From: Malikia spinosa
GTDB taxonomy: Bacteria; Pseudomonadota; Gammaproteobacteria; Burkholderiales; Burkholderiaceae_C
Length of the DNA stretch: 62,283 nt
NCBI RefSeq assembly: GCF_002980625.1
Contig: NZ_PVLR01000043.1
Coordinates: 1-62,283 of the forward strand
Direction: 5' to 3'
The notes below the pieces were generated by a model. It had not been told where the DNA came from. It searched no databases and saw only the letters and a program-made list of their open reading frames with translations. Both the position numbers and the translations under genes were made by a program. Below are positions 36,752 through 45,672 of this stretch, in pieces. Within the stretch, counting starts at the first letter, position 1; every line of letters starts with the position of its first letter.

Positions 36752-37999
36752 TCAGCGCCTTGGCAGCAGGCGCGCACCCCAGGCCAGCAGCAGCGAGGCC
36801 AGCACCACCACCCCGAGCGCCCAGCTCAGGCCGAAGCCCTGCGCCAGCGTGCCGATCAGCGGCGGGCCGAGCAGGAAGCCGCTGTAGCCGACCGAGGTCA
36901 CGGCGGCGATCGCCGCCGCCCGCGTCGTTCCCGGCACCCGGGTCGAGGCGTTGTACAGGATCGGCGCCGACAGCGCCAGGCCGGCACCGATCACGGCGTA
37001 GCCCAGCAGCGCGACCCAGGCCAGTCCGGTCAGCAGCACCAGGCTCATGGCCACTGCCGTCAGCAAGCTGCCCGCGCGCAGCAGCAGTGCTTCTGGGTAG
37101 CGGTCGCGCAGCCGGTCGCCCAGCAGCCGGGCCACGGCCATGGCGCCGGCGAAGGCCGCATAGCCCAGCGCGGCCTGGTCCTGCGGCAACAAGACTTCCT
37201 GCGTCAGGTAGAGCACGCTCCAGTCGTACATCGCGCCTTCGGCGCTCATGGCGGCGAAGATCAGCAGGCCCAGCAGCAGCAGCTGGCCGCGCGGCCAGGC
37301 GAAGCGCGCCGGCTCGGCCTCATGGCCGCCCTCGGCGGCGGCTTCGGGTGGATGCTGGTCCAGCATGCCGCGCGAGGCCAGGCCGACCGCGCCCGCGATC
37401 AGCAGGCCGACGCCGGCCAGTTGCAGCTCGGGCGGCCATTGCCAGCGCAGCAGCAGCGCACCCAGCGCCGCGCCGGTCATGCCGCCCAGGCTGAAGCTGC
37501 CGTGCAGATTGCTCATGACGGCCCGGCCGGCCAGCGACTCGAGCGCCGAGCCCTCGGTGTTGATCGCGACATCGAACAGGCTCATGGCGGCGCCGAACAG
37601 CAGCATCGATGGCAGCATCCAGCCCAGCGTGGGCCATTGCAGCGCCAGCGCCAGCATGGCGCCCATCAGCAGCGCCGCCAGCACCGTGGCGCGCCGCAGG
37701 CCCAGGCGGGCGATCACGCGCCCGGCGCCCAGCAGCGACAGCACGGCGCCCAGCGCCATGGTCAGCAGCACCAGTGACAGGGCCGCTTCGCCGAGCGCGT
37801 AATGGGCCTTGATGCTCGGGATATGCACGCCCCAGATTCCGCTGATCAGCCCGAGCGCGGCAAACTGGGCCCGGATCGACCAGAGCGCGGGCACGAGCGA
37901 CTGGGCAGGCGAGGCAGTCTGGGCCGCTGAGCCAGGGCCGGGGGTGGCTGATGCGGTAGCGGAGGGCGCAGCGGGCGAGTGTGGTGAATCCAGTGACAT
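36752..37999 (-). CDS. MFS transporter (YbjJ-like)
   Basis: A 415-residue membrane protein with about twelve hydrophobic segments after a Pro/Ala/Ser-rich N-terminal tail of some 35 residues. It shows the MFS loop motif between helices 2 and 3 (GAGRVIARLGLRR) and FDVAINTEGSALE. These match the YbjJ-type subgroup of sugar or drug exporters. The start may lie further in, since the tail is low in complexity. It is convergent with the LacI gene and not clearly in an operon. The substrate is unknown. Confidence 0.8.
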   Translation of the reverse strand: MSLDSPHSPAAPSATASATPGPGSAAQTASPAQSLVPALWSIRAQFAALGLISGIWGVHIPSIKAHYALGEAALSLVLLTMALGAVLSLLGAGRVIARLGLRRATVLAALLMGAMLALALQWPTLGWMLPSMLLFGAAMSLFDVAINTEGSALESLAGRAVMSNLHGSFSLGGMTGAALGALLLRWQWPPELQLAGVGLLIAGAVGLASRGMLDQHPPEAAAEGGHEAEPARFAWPRGQLLLLGLLIFAAMSAEGAMYDWSVLYLTQEVLLPQDQAALGYAAFAGAMAVARLLGDRLRDRYPEALLLRAGSLLTAVAMSLVLLTGLAWVALLGYAVIGAGLALSAPILYNASTRVPGTTRAAAIAAVTSVGYSGFLLGPPLIGTLAQGFGLSWALGVVVLASLLLAWGARLLPRR

Positions 38000-38083
38000 C
38001 TGGCATGCAGGGCAAGAGCCGGGCAGATTTGGGCCGCCTGGTGGGCAGCCGCAAGGGTCGATCGGGCCGCGCTGGGCCGGTTG

Positions 38084-38932
38084 TCAGGCGTAGCGGCGGC
38101 TGTGCAGGTTGGACTTCATGTCCTTGAGCAGCGGCTGCAGCTGGTCGGCGCCGATGCGCAGCGCCAGCGCGGTCGCCAGCACGTCGACGATCATCAGGTG
38201 CAGCAGGCGCGAGGTCATCGGGCTGTAGCGGTCGTAGTTTTCCGGGTGATCGGCGGCCAGGTGGATGTTGCCGACCGAGGCCAGCGGCGAGCCGCTGGCG
38301 GTCAGCACGATCACGGTCGCGCCATGCCGGCGCGCGATATCGGCCGCGTCCATCAGGTCGCGCGTGCGGCCCGAGTTCGAGATCACGACCACCACATCGC
38401 CCGGCTTGCGCAGCGAGGCGCTCATGACCTGCATGTGGCCGTCGCTGTAGGCGATCGCGTTGACGCCGAGGCGGAAGAACTTGTGCTGCGCGTCCTGCGC
38501 CACGATGCCGGAGTTGCCGACGCCGTAGAACTCGATCCGGCGGTCCTCCTTCCAGGCCGCCTCAAGCGCTGTGACGGCGCGCTCGAGCGCATGGGTCGAG
38601 GCGTCGTTGCGATAGCGCAGGAAGGCCGCCACGCTGTTGTCGATCACCTTGACCAGTACATCGCTGATCTTGTCGTCCGAATCGACGCTGCGGTGGATGA
38701 AGGGAACCCCCTCGCTGACCGTTCCCGCCATCTTGAGCTTGAAGTCGCTCAGGCCGTCATAGCCCATGCTGCGGCAAAAGCGCACCACGGTCGGCTTGCT
38801 GACATGGGATCGGTCGGCGATCTCGCTGATCGGCATGTTGACGAACTTGCGCGCGTCGGCGACCACGAGTTTGCCCACGCGCTGTTCCGCGGGCGGCAGG
38901 GCCGAGAGCGAGGCCTGGATTCGGTCGAGCAT
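38084..38932 (-). CDS. hexR: HexR-like RpiR-family transcriptional regulator
   Basis: A 282-residue regulator. The N-terminal RpiR helix-turn-helix is ISEIADRSHVSKPTVVRFCR. The C-terminal SIS sugar-phosphate domain has FYGVGNSGIVAQDAQHKF and VVVISNSGRTRDLMDAA. HexR senses 2-keto-3-deoxy-6-phosphogluconate and controls central sugar genes. A near-consensus HexR palindrome sits 31 bp before its own start codon, which fits autoregulation. No Entner-Doudoroff gene (edd, eda, zwf) lies in the window, so its other targets are elsewhere. Confidence 0.9.
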   Translation of the reverse strand: MLDRIQASLSALPPAEQRVGKLVVADARKFVNMPISEIADRSHVSKPTVVRFCRSMGYDGLSDFKLKMAGTVSEGVPFIHRSVDSDDKISDVLVKVIDNSVAAFLRYRNDASTHALERAVTALEAAWKEDRRIEFYGVGNSGIVAQDAQHKFFRLGVNAIAYSDGHMQVMSASLRKPGDVVVVISNSGRTRDLMDAADIARRHGATVIVLTASGSPLASVGNIHLAADHPENYDRYSPMTSRLLHLMIVDVLATALALRIGADQLQPLLKDMKSNLHSRRYA

Positions 38933-38963
38933 GGAAACTCCTGATGAGGTGATGTCTCGATAG

Positions 38964-38978
38964 TGTAATCAAGTTACA
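38964..38978. promoter_or_regulatory. HexR operator (TGTAATCAAGTTACA)
   Basis: A 15-bp palindrome close to the known HexR consensus TGTAATTAAATTACA, in the promoter region of the hexR gene. On the upstream side, GGGGAAACCC at 39004-39013 is another member of the GGG-(A/T)-CCC motif set. Confidence 0.85.
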
Positions 38979-39131
38979 GACTCGAAACGATTCATTTGAC
39001 CCCGGGGAAACCCTGAAGCCAAGCCTTGCAAGCCGTTTTTAGCCGCTTTTCACTGGCTATATGCGATCTGTCAGCCAGACTTGGTAACTGCCGGAACGGA
39101 TTGCGGGCGGGGTTGATGAAACAATATTCCA

Positions 39132-40133
39132 TCAATCCGGCCCTGTCGCGCCCAGCCTGCCGGCGGCGCTCTGGCGCCAGGTGCTCGGGGTCTGGCCTTG
39201 CAGGCGGCGAAAGGTCTGGATGAAGTAGCCCGGGCTGTTGTAGCCGCAGGCCCAGGCCACCTCCTTGACCGCCATCCGGGAGCTGGCCAGCAGCTGCAGC
39301 GCGCGCTCCATGCGCAGGCGGGTGATGTAGCCGACCAGGGTCTCGCCGCTGTGGCGATGGAACAGGTGTGACAGGTAGTCGGCGCTGCAGGCGGCCTGCT
39401 GCGCCAGGCCGCGCACGCTGAGTTCGGGGTCGCCGAGCTGGTTCTTGACCAGCAGCCGGGTCCGGGCCACGGCGGCGGGTTCGTCTTGCTGCTCGCTCGG
39501 GGGCTGCTCGAGCAGCTGCAGCGCCTGGGCCAGGGTGGCGCTGACCAGGCCGCGCGCGCGCCAGTCGTCGAGGGTGCCGTCACTCTCGCCATGGCCTGTG
39601 CTGCACCCTGCGCTGTCGCCTTCGCCCTGGCGCTGGCTGGCGGCAAGCAGCTGCTGCGCCATCTGGGCCACCACCGGCAGCTGGCGCACTTCCAGGTGCA
39701 GGATGCCGGGCTGGCCGGGTTGCACTTCGTTGGCCAGGTGCACGCTGAGCGCCGTGCCTTCGGCATAGACCAGCAGGTTACGAAACTCGCCGCCAGCACC
39801 ACCAGCACCTGGCGCATCGGCCCCGACCGTCTCGGCATGCTGCAGATGCGGCGGCAACAGCAAGGCCTGACCCGCCTGCAGCCGGCAGCCGCCCTGGGGG
39901 AAAGTGAACTGGGTCCAGCCCGACAGCTGCAGGAACAGCTCGGGCGCGCTGTGGTAATGCCCTTGCGCGCCAGCTTGCCAGCCGGGCTGGGTCGGCGGGC
40001 GCAGCAGCGCGCTGTCGCCGCGCGCCAGCGCCAGCAACGCGGCCGACAGGGCCTGGCGCAGCTCCCGTGCCAGTGCCGGATCGGCCAGATTGTCAGTCGG
40101 GTTTTTTGACATGGTTTGCGGAATATTGCTCAC
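39132..40133 (-). CDS. AraC-family transcriptional regulator
   Basis: A 333-residue regulator. The N-terminal cupin-like sensing domain contains [14 protein letters not shown] and [14 protein letters not shown]. The C-terminal double helix-turn-helix has [35 protein letters not shown] and [18 protein letters not shown]. The ATG at 40133 or the one at 40112 (MSKNPT) may be used. It is divergent from thuA with about 95 bp between, so it most likely activates thuAB. Confidence 0.87.
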   Translation of the reverse strand: MSNIPQTMSKNPTDNLADPALARELRQALSAALLALARGDSALLRPPTQPGWQAGAQGHYHSAPELFLQLSGWTQFTFPQGGCRLQAGQALLLPPHLQHAETVGADAPGAGGAGGEFRNLLVYAEGTALSVHLANEVQPGQPGILHLEVRQLPVVAQMAQQLLAASQRQGEGDSAGCSTGHGESDGTLDDWRARGLVSATLAQALQLLEQPPSEQQDEPAAVARTRLLVKNQLGDPELSVRGLAQQAACSADYLSHLFHRHSGETLVGYITRLRMERALQLLASSRMAVKEVAWACGYNSPGYFIQTFRRLQGQTPSTWRQSAAGRLGATGPD

Positions 40134-40229
40134 GATCCTGCTTGCTGCTGCGGGCGCTGCTGCCTACGATTGGCTCAGGCCTGCCAGCCATGGCGAGTCC
40201 ATCCCTTGATTCTACGGAGACCTGGAAAA

Positions 40230-41039
40230 ATGCAGCAAGACAAGATTTCTGTCATTGTCTGGAACGAATACCGACATGAACGCGAGAACGAGGCCATCCG
40301 CGCCGTCTATCCGCAAGGCATGCACCACACGATTGCCGCCGGCCTGGAAGCGACGCCGGCGCGCAGCCGCGCCGCGCTGCCGTTGCAAGTCGAGACCGCC
40401 ACGCTCGACGAGCCCGACCACGGCCTGAGCGCCGAGCGGCTCGAGGGCTGCGACGTGCTGATCTGGTGGGGCCACAAGGCGCATGACGCCGTCAGCGACG
40501 CCACGGTCGAGCTGATCCAGCGCCGCGTGCTCGAGGGCATGGGCCTGATCGTGCTGCACTCGGGCCATTTCTCGAAGATCTTCCGCCGCCTGCTGGGTAC
40601 CAACTGCTCGCTCAAGTGGCGCGAGGCCGACGAGAAGGAACGGCTGTGGGTGGTCGAGCCCAGCCATCCGATCGCCGCCGGCCTGCCGGAGTATTTCGAG
40701 CTGCCCTACGAGGAGATGTACGGCGAGCGCTTCGACATCCCGGCACCCGATGAGCTGGTGTTGCTGTCCTGGTTCGAGGGCGGCGAGGTGTTCCGCTCGG
40801 GTTGCTGCTGGCAGCGTGGCCACGGTCGCATCTTCTATTTCCGGCCCGGCCACGAGGCCTATCCGACCTACCATGACGCCAACATCCAGCAGGTGCTGGC
40901 CAATGCGGTGCAATGGGCCGCGCCCCGGGTGCAGATCGTCGATCAATGCCCGAACGCACCGGCGCTCGAACCGATCAAGGCCCGGGACATGCAGTTCGCC
41001 AAGGTCGGCATCCTGCAAGGCGCGGAGGACCTGAAATGA
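40230..41039 (+). CDS. thuA: ThuA-family protein (trehalose utilisation)
   Basis: A 269-residue class-I-glutamine-amidotransferase-like-fold protein of the ThuA family. Family marks are [18 protein letters not shown], the [17 protein letters not shown] block followed by SLKWRE, and the [25 protein letters not shown] segment. In rhizobia ThuA acts with ThuB in the conversion of imported trehalose-type disaccharides through 3-keto sugars. The ATG at 40230 is used; the frame is open 38 codons further but lacks support. Its stop overlaps the thuB start as ATGA. Confidence 0.9.
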   Translation: MQQDKISVIVWNEYRHERENEAIRAVYPQGMHHTIAAGLEATPARSRAALPLQVETATLDEPDHGLSAERLEGCDVLIWWGHKAHDAVSDATVELIQRRVLEGMGLIVLHSGHFSKIFRRLLGTNCSLKWREADEKERLWVVEPSHPIAAGLPEYFELPYEEMYGERFDIPAPDELVLLSWFEGGEVFRSGCCWQRGHGRIFYFRPGHEAYPTYHDANIQQVLANAVQWAAPRVQIVDQCPNAPALEPIKARDMQFAKVGILQGAEDLK

Positions 41040-42166
41040 GCGACTACCAGGCCCAGGCCGCTGCCAGCGGCGTGTCGTCGTCCCTTGGCATCGAGGCCGA
41101 CGTGGCAGGCGGGGAGGGTGGTCGCCGACTGCGGGTGGCCGTGATTGGCCTGGGCATCGGCCGCATGCACATCGAAGGCTGGCGCCAGCACCCACAGGTC
41201 GAGGTGGTCGCGATCGCCGACCCCGATCCGCTGCGCCTGCAGCAAGTCGGCCAGCAGTTCGGCATCGAGCGCCGCTACCCCGACCTCGCGAGCCTGCTGG
41301 CCGCCGAGTCGGTCGATGCGGTCAGCATCTGCACGCCCAACAAGTTCCACCAGGAGCTGACGCTGGCCGCGCTGGCCGCCGGCTGCCATGTGCTGTGCGA
41401 AAAGCCGATGGCGATGTCGGCCGCCGAGGGGCGCGAGATGGTGGCCGCGGCCCAGGCCGCCGGCAAGCGACTGATGATCAACTTCTCGTACCGCTTCAGC
41501 GCCCAGTCGCAGGGCCTCAAAGCCCAGGTCGATGCCGGCGTGTTCGGCGACTTCTACTTCGGCCGCAGCGTCTGGCACCGCCGCCGCGGCATGCCGGGCT
41601 TTGGCGGTTGGTTCGGCCAGCGCGAGCTCGCCGGCGGCGGCCCGCTGATCGACCTCGGCGTGCACCGGCTCGACCTGGCGCTGTGGCTGATGGGCTACCC
41701 CGAGCCCGAGTGGGTGCTGGGCAATACCTACGACCCGATCGCCGCTCCGCTGGCGGCGGCCTCGGGCAAGGCCTTCGATGTCGAGGACCTGGCTGCCGGT
41801 TTCATCCGATTCCGCAACGGCGCCACGCTGGTGCTCGAAGCCTCCTGGGCCGCCAACATCCGCGAGGCCGAGCTGATGGAGACCCGCCTGCTCGGCACCC
41901 GTGCCGGCCTGCTGCAGAAGAACCTCGACGAGGGCTATACCTTCTCGGCCGACATCTTCACCGAGCAGCATGGCGCCGCAGTCGACCTGCACCTGCATGC
42001 CCCGCAGCAGCCGGCCTGCTCGGCGATGCACCACTACGCGCAGGCGATCCTGACTGATCGCCCGCATGACGCCGATGGCGCCCAGGGCCTGATCGTGATG
42101 GAGATCCTCGACGCCATCTACGCCAGCGCGCGCAGCGGCGCGCCGGTCAGGATCGGCGCCCAGTGA
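41036..42166 (+). CDS. thuB: Gfo/Idh/MocA-family oxidoreductase, ThuB-like
   Basis: A 376-residue NAD(P)-dependent sugar dehydrogenase. After a 30-residue variable head comes the Rossmann motif [10 protein letters not shown], then [15 protein letters not shown] and the catalytic Lys123 in CEKPMAMS. The C-terminal domain has [21 protein letters not shown] with the catalytic Asp-x3-His pair. It is coupled to thuA by a 4-bp overlap. By context it oxidises a trehalose or glucoside at C3. It is the only Gfo/Idh/MocA gene in the window, so a role as inositol dehydrogenase is possible but less likely given its partner. Confidence 0.85.
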   Translation: MSDYQAQAAASGVSSSLGIEADVAGGEGGRRLRVAVIGLGIGRMHIEGWRQHPQVEVVAIADPDPLRLQQVGQQFGIERRYPDLASLLAAESVDAVSICTPNKFHQELTLAALAAGCHVLCEKPMAMSAAEGREMVAAAQAAGKRLMINFSYRFSAQSQGLKAQVDAGVFGDFYFGRSVWHRRRGMPGFGGWFGQRELAGGGPLIDLGVHRLDLALWLMGYPEPEWVLGNTYDPIAAPLAAASGKAFDVEDLAAGFIRFRNGATLVLEASWAANIREAELMETRLLGTRAGLLQKNLDEGYTFSADIFTEQHGAAVDLHLHAPQQPACSAMHHYAQAILTDRPHDADGAQGLIVMEILDAIYASARSGAPVRIGAQ

Positions 42167-42297
42167 GTGCGGCAGCCTGCCAGACTGGCGCTGCGGCGCT
42201 GGCCTGGGCGGGCTGCGCACTGGCGGGCCCGGAGCGCGCCGGACGGACCCGCCAAGGTCGGCCCGTGCGGGATTCTTGTGCCGAAATCCGCCTTCTG

Positions 42298-42412
42298 ATG
42301 CAAACGTTTGCATGAATTCCAATTCAGGCCGGCGGTGCTTGGCGCAAAAACGGGTTACCTCAAGGTTACAACTTGATGTTTTTAGGGTAAACCCGGTTAC
42401 GCAAACCTTTGC
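42298..42412 (+). promoter_or_regulatory. Alpha-glucoside operon control region: two LacI-type operators and GGTTAC repeats
   Basis: The 330 bp between thuB and the binding-protein gene contain no gene. ATGCAAACGTTTGCAT (42298-42313) is a perfect palindrome and GCAAACCTTTGC (42401-42412) a second, weaker one, 100 bp apart. Both are CG- or CC-centred and match the site before the porin. Between them are three direct GGTTAC copies (42353, 42364, 42395), spaced 11 and 31 bp. There is also the palindrome GGGTAAACCC (42385-42394), which lies behind a possible -35 TTGATG at 42373. Confidence 0.7.
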
Positions 42413-42496
42413 ATGAATGGTGCAATAGCCTGGCTGTCAACGCTGTGCTCCAGCAAACGCTGACGGCCAAGAAAACTCCAACTTACAGAGGCAAGC

Positions 42497-43780
42497 ATGA
42501 CAATCTCCTTCCGTTCCACTGTAGCCAAGGCGGCATTGGCCGCCGTGGCAGCTCCGTTGCTGAGCGTTGGCGCCCAGGCCGCCACCATCACCATCTCGTG
42601 CGGCAACAACGCCGCCGACGTCGAGTTCTGTGGCAAGTTTGCCGAAGACTGGGGCAAGAAGAACGGCCACACCGTCAAGATGTACACCCCGCCGGCGAGC
42701 TCGACCGACCAGCTGGCCCTGCTGCGCCAGCAGTTCGCCGCCAAGTCGGGCGACATCGACGTGCTGATGATCGACGTGGTCTGGCCGGGTGTGATCAAGG
42801 ATCACCTGGTCGACCTCAAGCCCTATTCCAAGGGCGTCGAGAAGGACCATTTCCCGGCCATCGTCGCCAACAACACCGTCGACGGCAAGCTGCTGGGCAT
42901 GCCCTGGTTCACCGACGCCGGCCTGATGTTCTACCGCAAGGACCTGCTGGAGAAATACGGCGTCAAGGCGCCCCAGACCTGGGACGAGCTGTCGGCCGCG
43001 GCCAAGAAGGTGCAGGACGGCGAGCGCGCTGCCGGCAACAAGGACTTCCAGGGCTTCGTGTTCCAGGCCAAGGCCTATGAAGGCCTGAGCTGCGACGCGC
43101 TGGAATGGGTCTACAGCTACGGCGGCGGCACCATCGTCGATGCCAAGGGCAACATCACGATCAACAACGCGCAAGCGGCCAAGGCGCTCGATACCGCCGC
43201 TTCCTGGATCGGCACCATCGCACCTCAGGGCGTGCTGAACTACGGCGAGGAAGACGCCCGCGGCGTCTGGCAGAACGGCAATGCCGCCTTCATGCGCAAC
43301 TGGCCTTACGCCTGGTCGCTGGGCCAGGCCGCCGACAGCCCGATCAAGGGCAAGATCGGCGTGGCAGCGCTGCCGGCCGGCACCGGACCGGGCGCCAAGA
43401 AGGCCGCCACCCTGGGCGGCTGGCAGCTGGCGGTCAACAAGTACTCGAAGAACGTGGATGCCGCCGCTTCGCTGGCGCTCTACATGACCAGCGCTGAAAT
43501 CCAGAAGAAGCGCGCCGTCGGCGGCTCCTACAACCCGACCGTCATGTCGCTCTACAAGGACGCCGACGTGGCCAAGGCCAACCCGTTCATGGTCGAGCTG
43601 CTCGACGTGTTCACCAACGCCGCGGCCCGTCCGGCCACCGCGACCGGCCTCAAGTACCCCGAGGTCTCGCAGGCCTTCTGGGACGCCAGCCACGACGTGC
43701 TGTCGGGCAAGTCCAAGGGCGCCGACGCGGTCAAGAAGCTCGAGACCAAGCTCAAGCAGGTCAAGAAGGCCGCCTGGTGA
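42497..43780 (+). CDS. Trehalose/maltose-type ABC transporter substrate-binding protein
   Basis: A 427-residue family-1 (MalE-type) periplasmic binding protein with a signal peptide ending at VGAQA. Its start ITISCGNNAADVEFCGKFAEDW and the IDVLMIDVVWPGVIKDHLVDLKP block resemble ThuE/AglE-type binders of trehalose and alpha-glucosides. Other marks are PWFTDAGLMFYRKDLL and GGWQLAVNKYSKN. GAGG lies upstream of the ATG. It is the first gene of a binding protein, two permeases, GH13 enzyme, ATPase order identical to rhizobial aglEFGAK. Confidence 0.88.
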   Translation: MTISFRSTVAKAALAAVAAPLLSVGAQAATITISCGNNAADVEFCGKFAEDWGKKNGHTVKMYTPPASSTDQLALLRQQFAAKSGDIDVLMIDVVWPGVIKDHLVDLKPYSKGVEKDHFPAIVANNTVDGKLLGMPWFTDAGLMFYRKDLLEKYGVKAPQTWDELSAAAKKVQDGERAAGNKDFQGFVFQAKAYEGLSCDALEWVYSYGGGTIVDAKGNITINNAQAAKALDTAASWIGTIAPQGVLNYGEEDARGVWQNGNAAFMRNWPYAWSLGQAADSPIKGKIGVAALPAGTGPGAKKAATLGGWQLAVNKYSKNVDAAASLALYMTSAEIQKKRAVGGSYNPTVMSLYKDADVAKANPFMVELLDVFTNAAARPATATGLKYPEVSQAFWDASHDVLSGKSKGADAVKKLETKLKQVKKAAW

Positions 43781-43790
43781 TGGGCTGAGT

Positions 43791-43857
43791 GATGGCGCGC
43801 ACCTGAGTCCAGGTGTGCGCCATCGTCGGGGGTGCTGCCGGGCTAGGGCAGCCCCCC
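43791..43857 (+). promoter_or_regulatory. Two intercistronic stem-loops after the binding-protein gene
   Basis: GATGGCGCGCACCTG and CAGGTGTGCGCCATC (43791-43805, 43810-43824) form a 15-bp stem with one G-U pair. A second stem-loop follows (43828-43857; GCTGCC with GGCAGC plus a G5/C5 extension). Neither has a T-run. Such hairpins after a binding-protein gene commonly stabilise that part of the mRNA, giving more binding protein than permease. Confidence 0.65.
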
Positions 43858-43887
43858 TCGTTATTGCAGGCCTCGCGGGAGTTCCTC

Positions 43888-44802
43888 ATGAAAAACAGAA
43901 CACAAGTCGCCTGGACCTTCCTGGCGCCGATGCTGATCCTGATGGCCGTCGTGGCCGGCTGGCCCCTGTTGCGCTCGGTCTGGTTCAGCTTCACCGACAC
44001 CAATATCAACAACATCGCTGAATACAGCTATGTGGGGTTCGACAACTACTTCTCGGGCTGGGGTCTGTTCGGTCCGTCTATCCTCTCCAGGGAATTCTGG
44101 GATACCGACTGGGGCATCTCGATCAAGAACACCTTCCAGTTCTCGCTGGTTTCGGTGCTGCTCGAAACCCTGCTGGGCCTGGCGGTGGCGATGCTGCTGA
44201 ACCAGGAGTTCAAGGGCCGGGCCTGGGTCCGTACCGCGGTGCTGGTGCCGTGGGCGATCCCGACCATCGTGTCGGCCAAGATGTGGGGCTGGATCCTGCA
44301 TGACCAGTTCGGCCTGATCAACCAGCTGCTGCTCGACGCCGGCCTGATCTCGTCCAAGATCGCCTTCACCGCCGACCCGGCCTACGCCCTGTGGACCGTG
44401 GTCGGGGTCGATGTCTGGAAGACCGTCCCTTTCATGGCGCTGCTGATCCTGGCTGCGCTGCAGACCCTGCCCAAGGACTGCTACGAGGCGGCCCGGGTCG
44501 ACGGCATCCACCCGCTGCGCGTGTTCTGGAAGGTCACGCTGCCGCTGATCCGCTATCCGCTGCTGGTGGCGGTGGTGTTCCGCCTGCTCGATGCGCTGCG
44601 CGTGTTCGACCTGATCTTCGTGCTGACCTCCAACAGCTCTAGCACCATCAGCATGTCGGGCTTCGTGCGCCGCGACATGATCGACAACGGCAACCTGGGC
44701 ACCGGCTCGGCCGCGGCCACATCGCTGACGGTGATCATTTTCGTGACCGCCGTCCTGTTCATGAAGGCCGCCCGCGTGCGCTTCAACGAGGAGTCCAACT
44801 GA
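43888..44802 (+). CDS. Alpha-glucoside/trehalose ABC transporter permease 1 (MalF class)
   Basis: A 304-residue permease with six hydrophobic segments. The EAA loop is LPKDCYEAARVDGIHPLRVF. The ATG at 43888 begins MKNRTQVAWTFLAP, the normal start of this class; the 25 upstream codons of open frame fall in the stem-loop region and are not coding. It overlaps the next permease by one base (TGATG). Confidence 0.88.
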   Translation: MKNRTQVAWTFLAPMLILMAVVAGWPLLRSVWFSFTDTNINNIAEYSYVGFDNYFSGWGLFGPSILSREFWDTDWGISIKNTFQFSLVSVLLETLLGLAVAMLLNQEFKGRAWVRTAVLVPWAIPTIVSAKMWGWILHDQFGLINQLLLDAGLISSKIAFTADPAYALWTVVGVDVWKTVPFMALLILAALQTLPKDCYEAARVDGIHPLRVFWKVTLPLIRYPLLVAVVFRLLDALRVFDLIFVLTSNSSSTISMSGFVRRDMIDNGNLGTGSAAATSLTVIIFVTAVLFMKAARVRFNEESN

Positions 44803-45638
44803 TGAACCAACGTCCTCTGTGGGGCAGTGTGCTGCTCTATCTCTGCGCTGCCCTGGTGGTGATCGTCTCGGTCTACCCCTTCCTCTACACCGTCACGACT
44901 TCGCTCAAGACCGGCACCGCACTGTTCAGCACCAGCCTGCTGCCTACGAACCCGACGCTGCACAACTACGTCACGCTGTTCCAGGGCAAGCAGCCGTTCG
45001 GCACCCAGCTCGGCAACTCCGTCATGGTGGCCACCACCACGGTGGTGCTGTCGATGCTGATGGCTGTGACCGCCTCCTATGCGTTGGGCCGCATCGCGTT
45101 CAAAGGCAAGGGCCTGCTGCTGCTGGCGATCCTGGCGGTCTCGATGTTCCCGCAGGTGGCGGTGCTGTCGGGCATGTTCGAGCTGATGCAGGCGCTGGGC
45201 CTCTACAACCGCACCCTGGGCCTGGTCGTGCCCTACACCGTGTTCACGCTGCCGTTCACGGTCTGGATGTTGACCACCTTCATGCGCCAGCTGCCCAAGG
45301 AGCTGGAGGAGGCCGCGATCATGGACGGCTGCGGCCCGCTGCGCATCATCTTCCAGGTCTTCATGCCGCTGCTGGCGCCGGCGCTGGTCTCGACCGGTCT
45401 GCTGGCCTTCATCGGCGCCTGGAACGAGTTCATGTTCGCGCTGACCTTCGTCAGCGATGACTTCAACCGCACGGTTCCGGTCGGCATCTCGATGATCTCC
45501 GGCGCCACCGCCTACGAGATCCCCTGGGGCTCGATCATGGCCGCCTCGGTCATCGTGACCGTGCCGCTGGTGGCGCTGGTGCTGGTGTTCCAGAAGAAGA
45601 TCGTCTCGGGCCTGACGGCCGGCGCGATCAAGGGCTGA
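44802..45638 (+). CDS. Alpha-glucoside/trehalose ABC transporter permease 2 (MalG class)
   Basis: A 278-residue permease with six hydrophobic segments. The EAA motif reads LPKELEEAAIMDGCGPLRII and the tail GLTAGAIKG is typical. Its start codon shares a base with the stop of permease 1, so translation is coupled. The two form the channel for the MalE-type binder at the head of the operon. Confidence 0.89.
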   Translation: MNQRPLWGSVLLYLCAALVVIVSVYPFLYTVTTSLKTGTALFSTSLLPTNPTLHNYVTLFQGKQPFGTQLGNSVMVATTTVVLSMLMAVTASYALGRIAFKGKGLLLLAILAVSMFPQVAVLSGMFELMQALGLYNRTLGLVVPYTVFTLPFTVWMLTTFMRQLPKELEEAAIMDGCGPLRIIFQVFMPLLAPALVSTGLLAFIGAWNEFMFALTFVSDDFNRTVPVGISMISGATAYEIPWGSIMAASVIVTVPLVALVLVFQKKIVSGLTAGAIKG

Positions 45639-45672
45639 ATCCTCCACTTACCCAATCCAATTACCGATTCCC

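Noticed and set aside
41036-42166. Calling the Gfo/Idh/MocA gene inositol dehydrogenase IolG
   Set aside because: It is translationally coupled to thuA and far from iolCDEB, so ThuB-like is the better call. A dual role is kept as a finding only.
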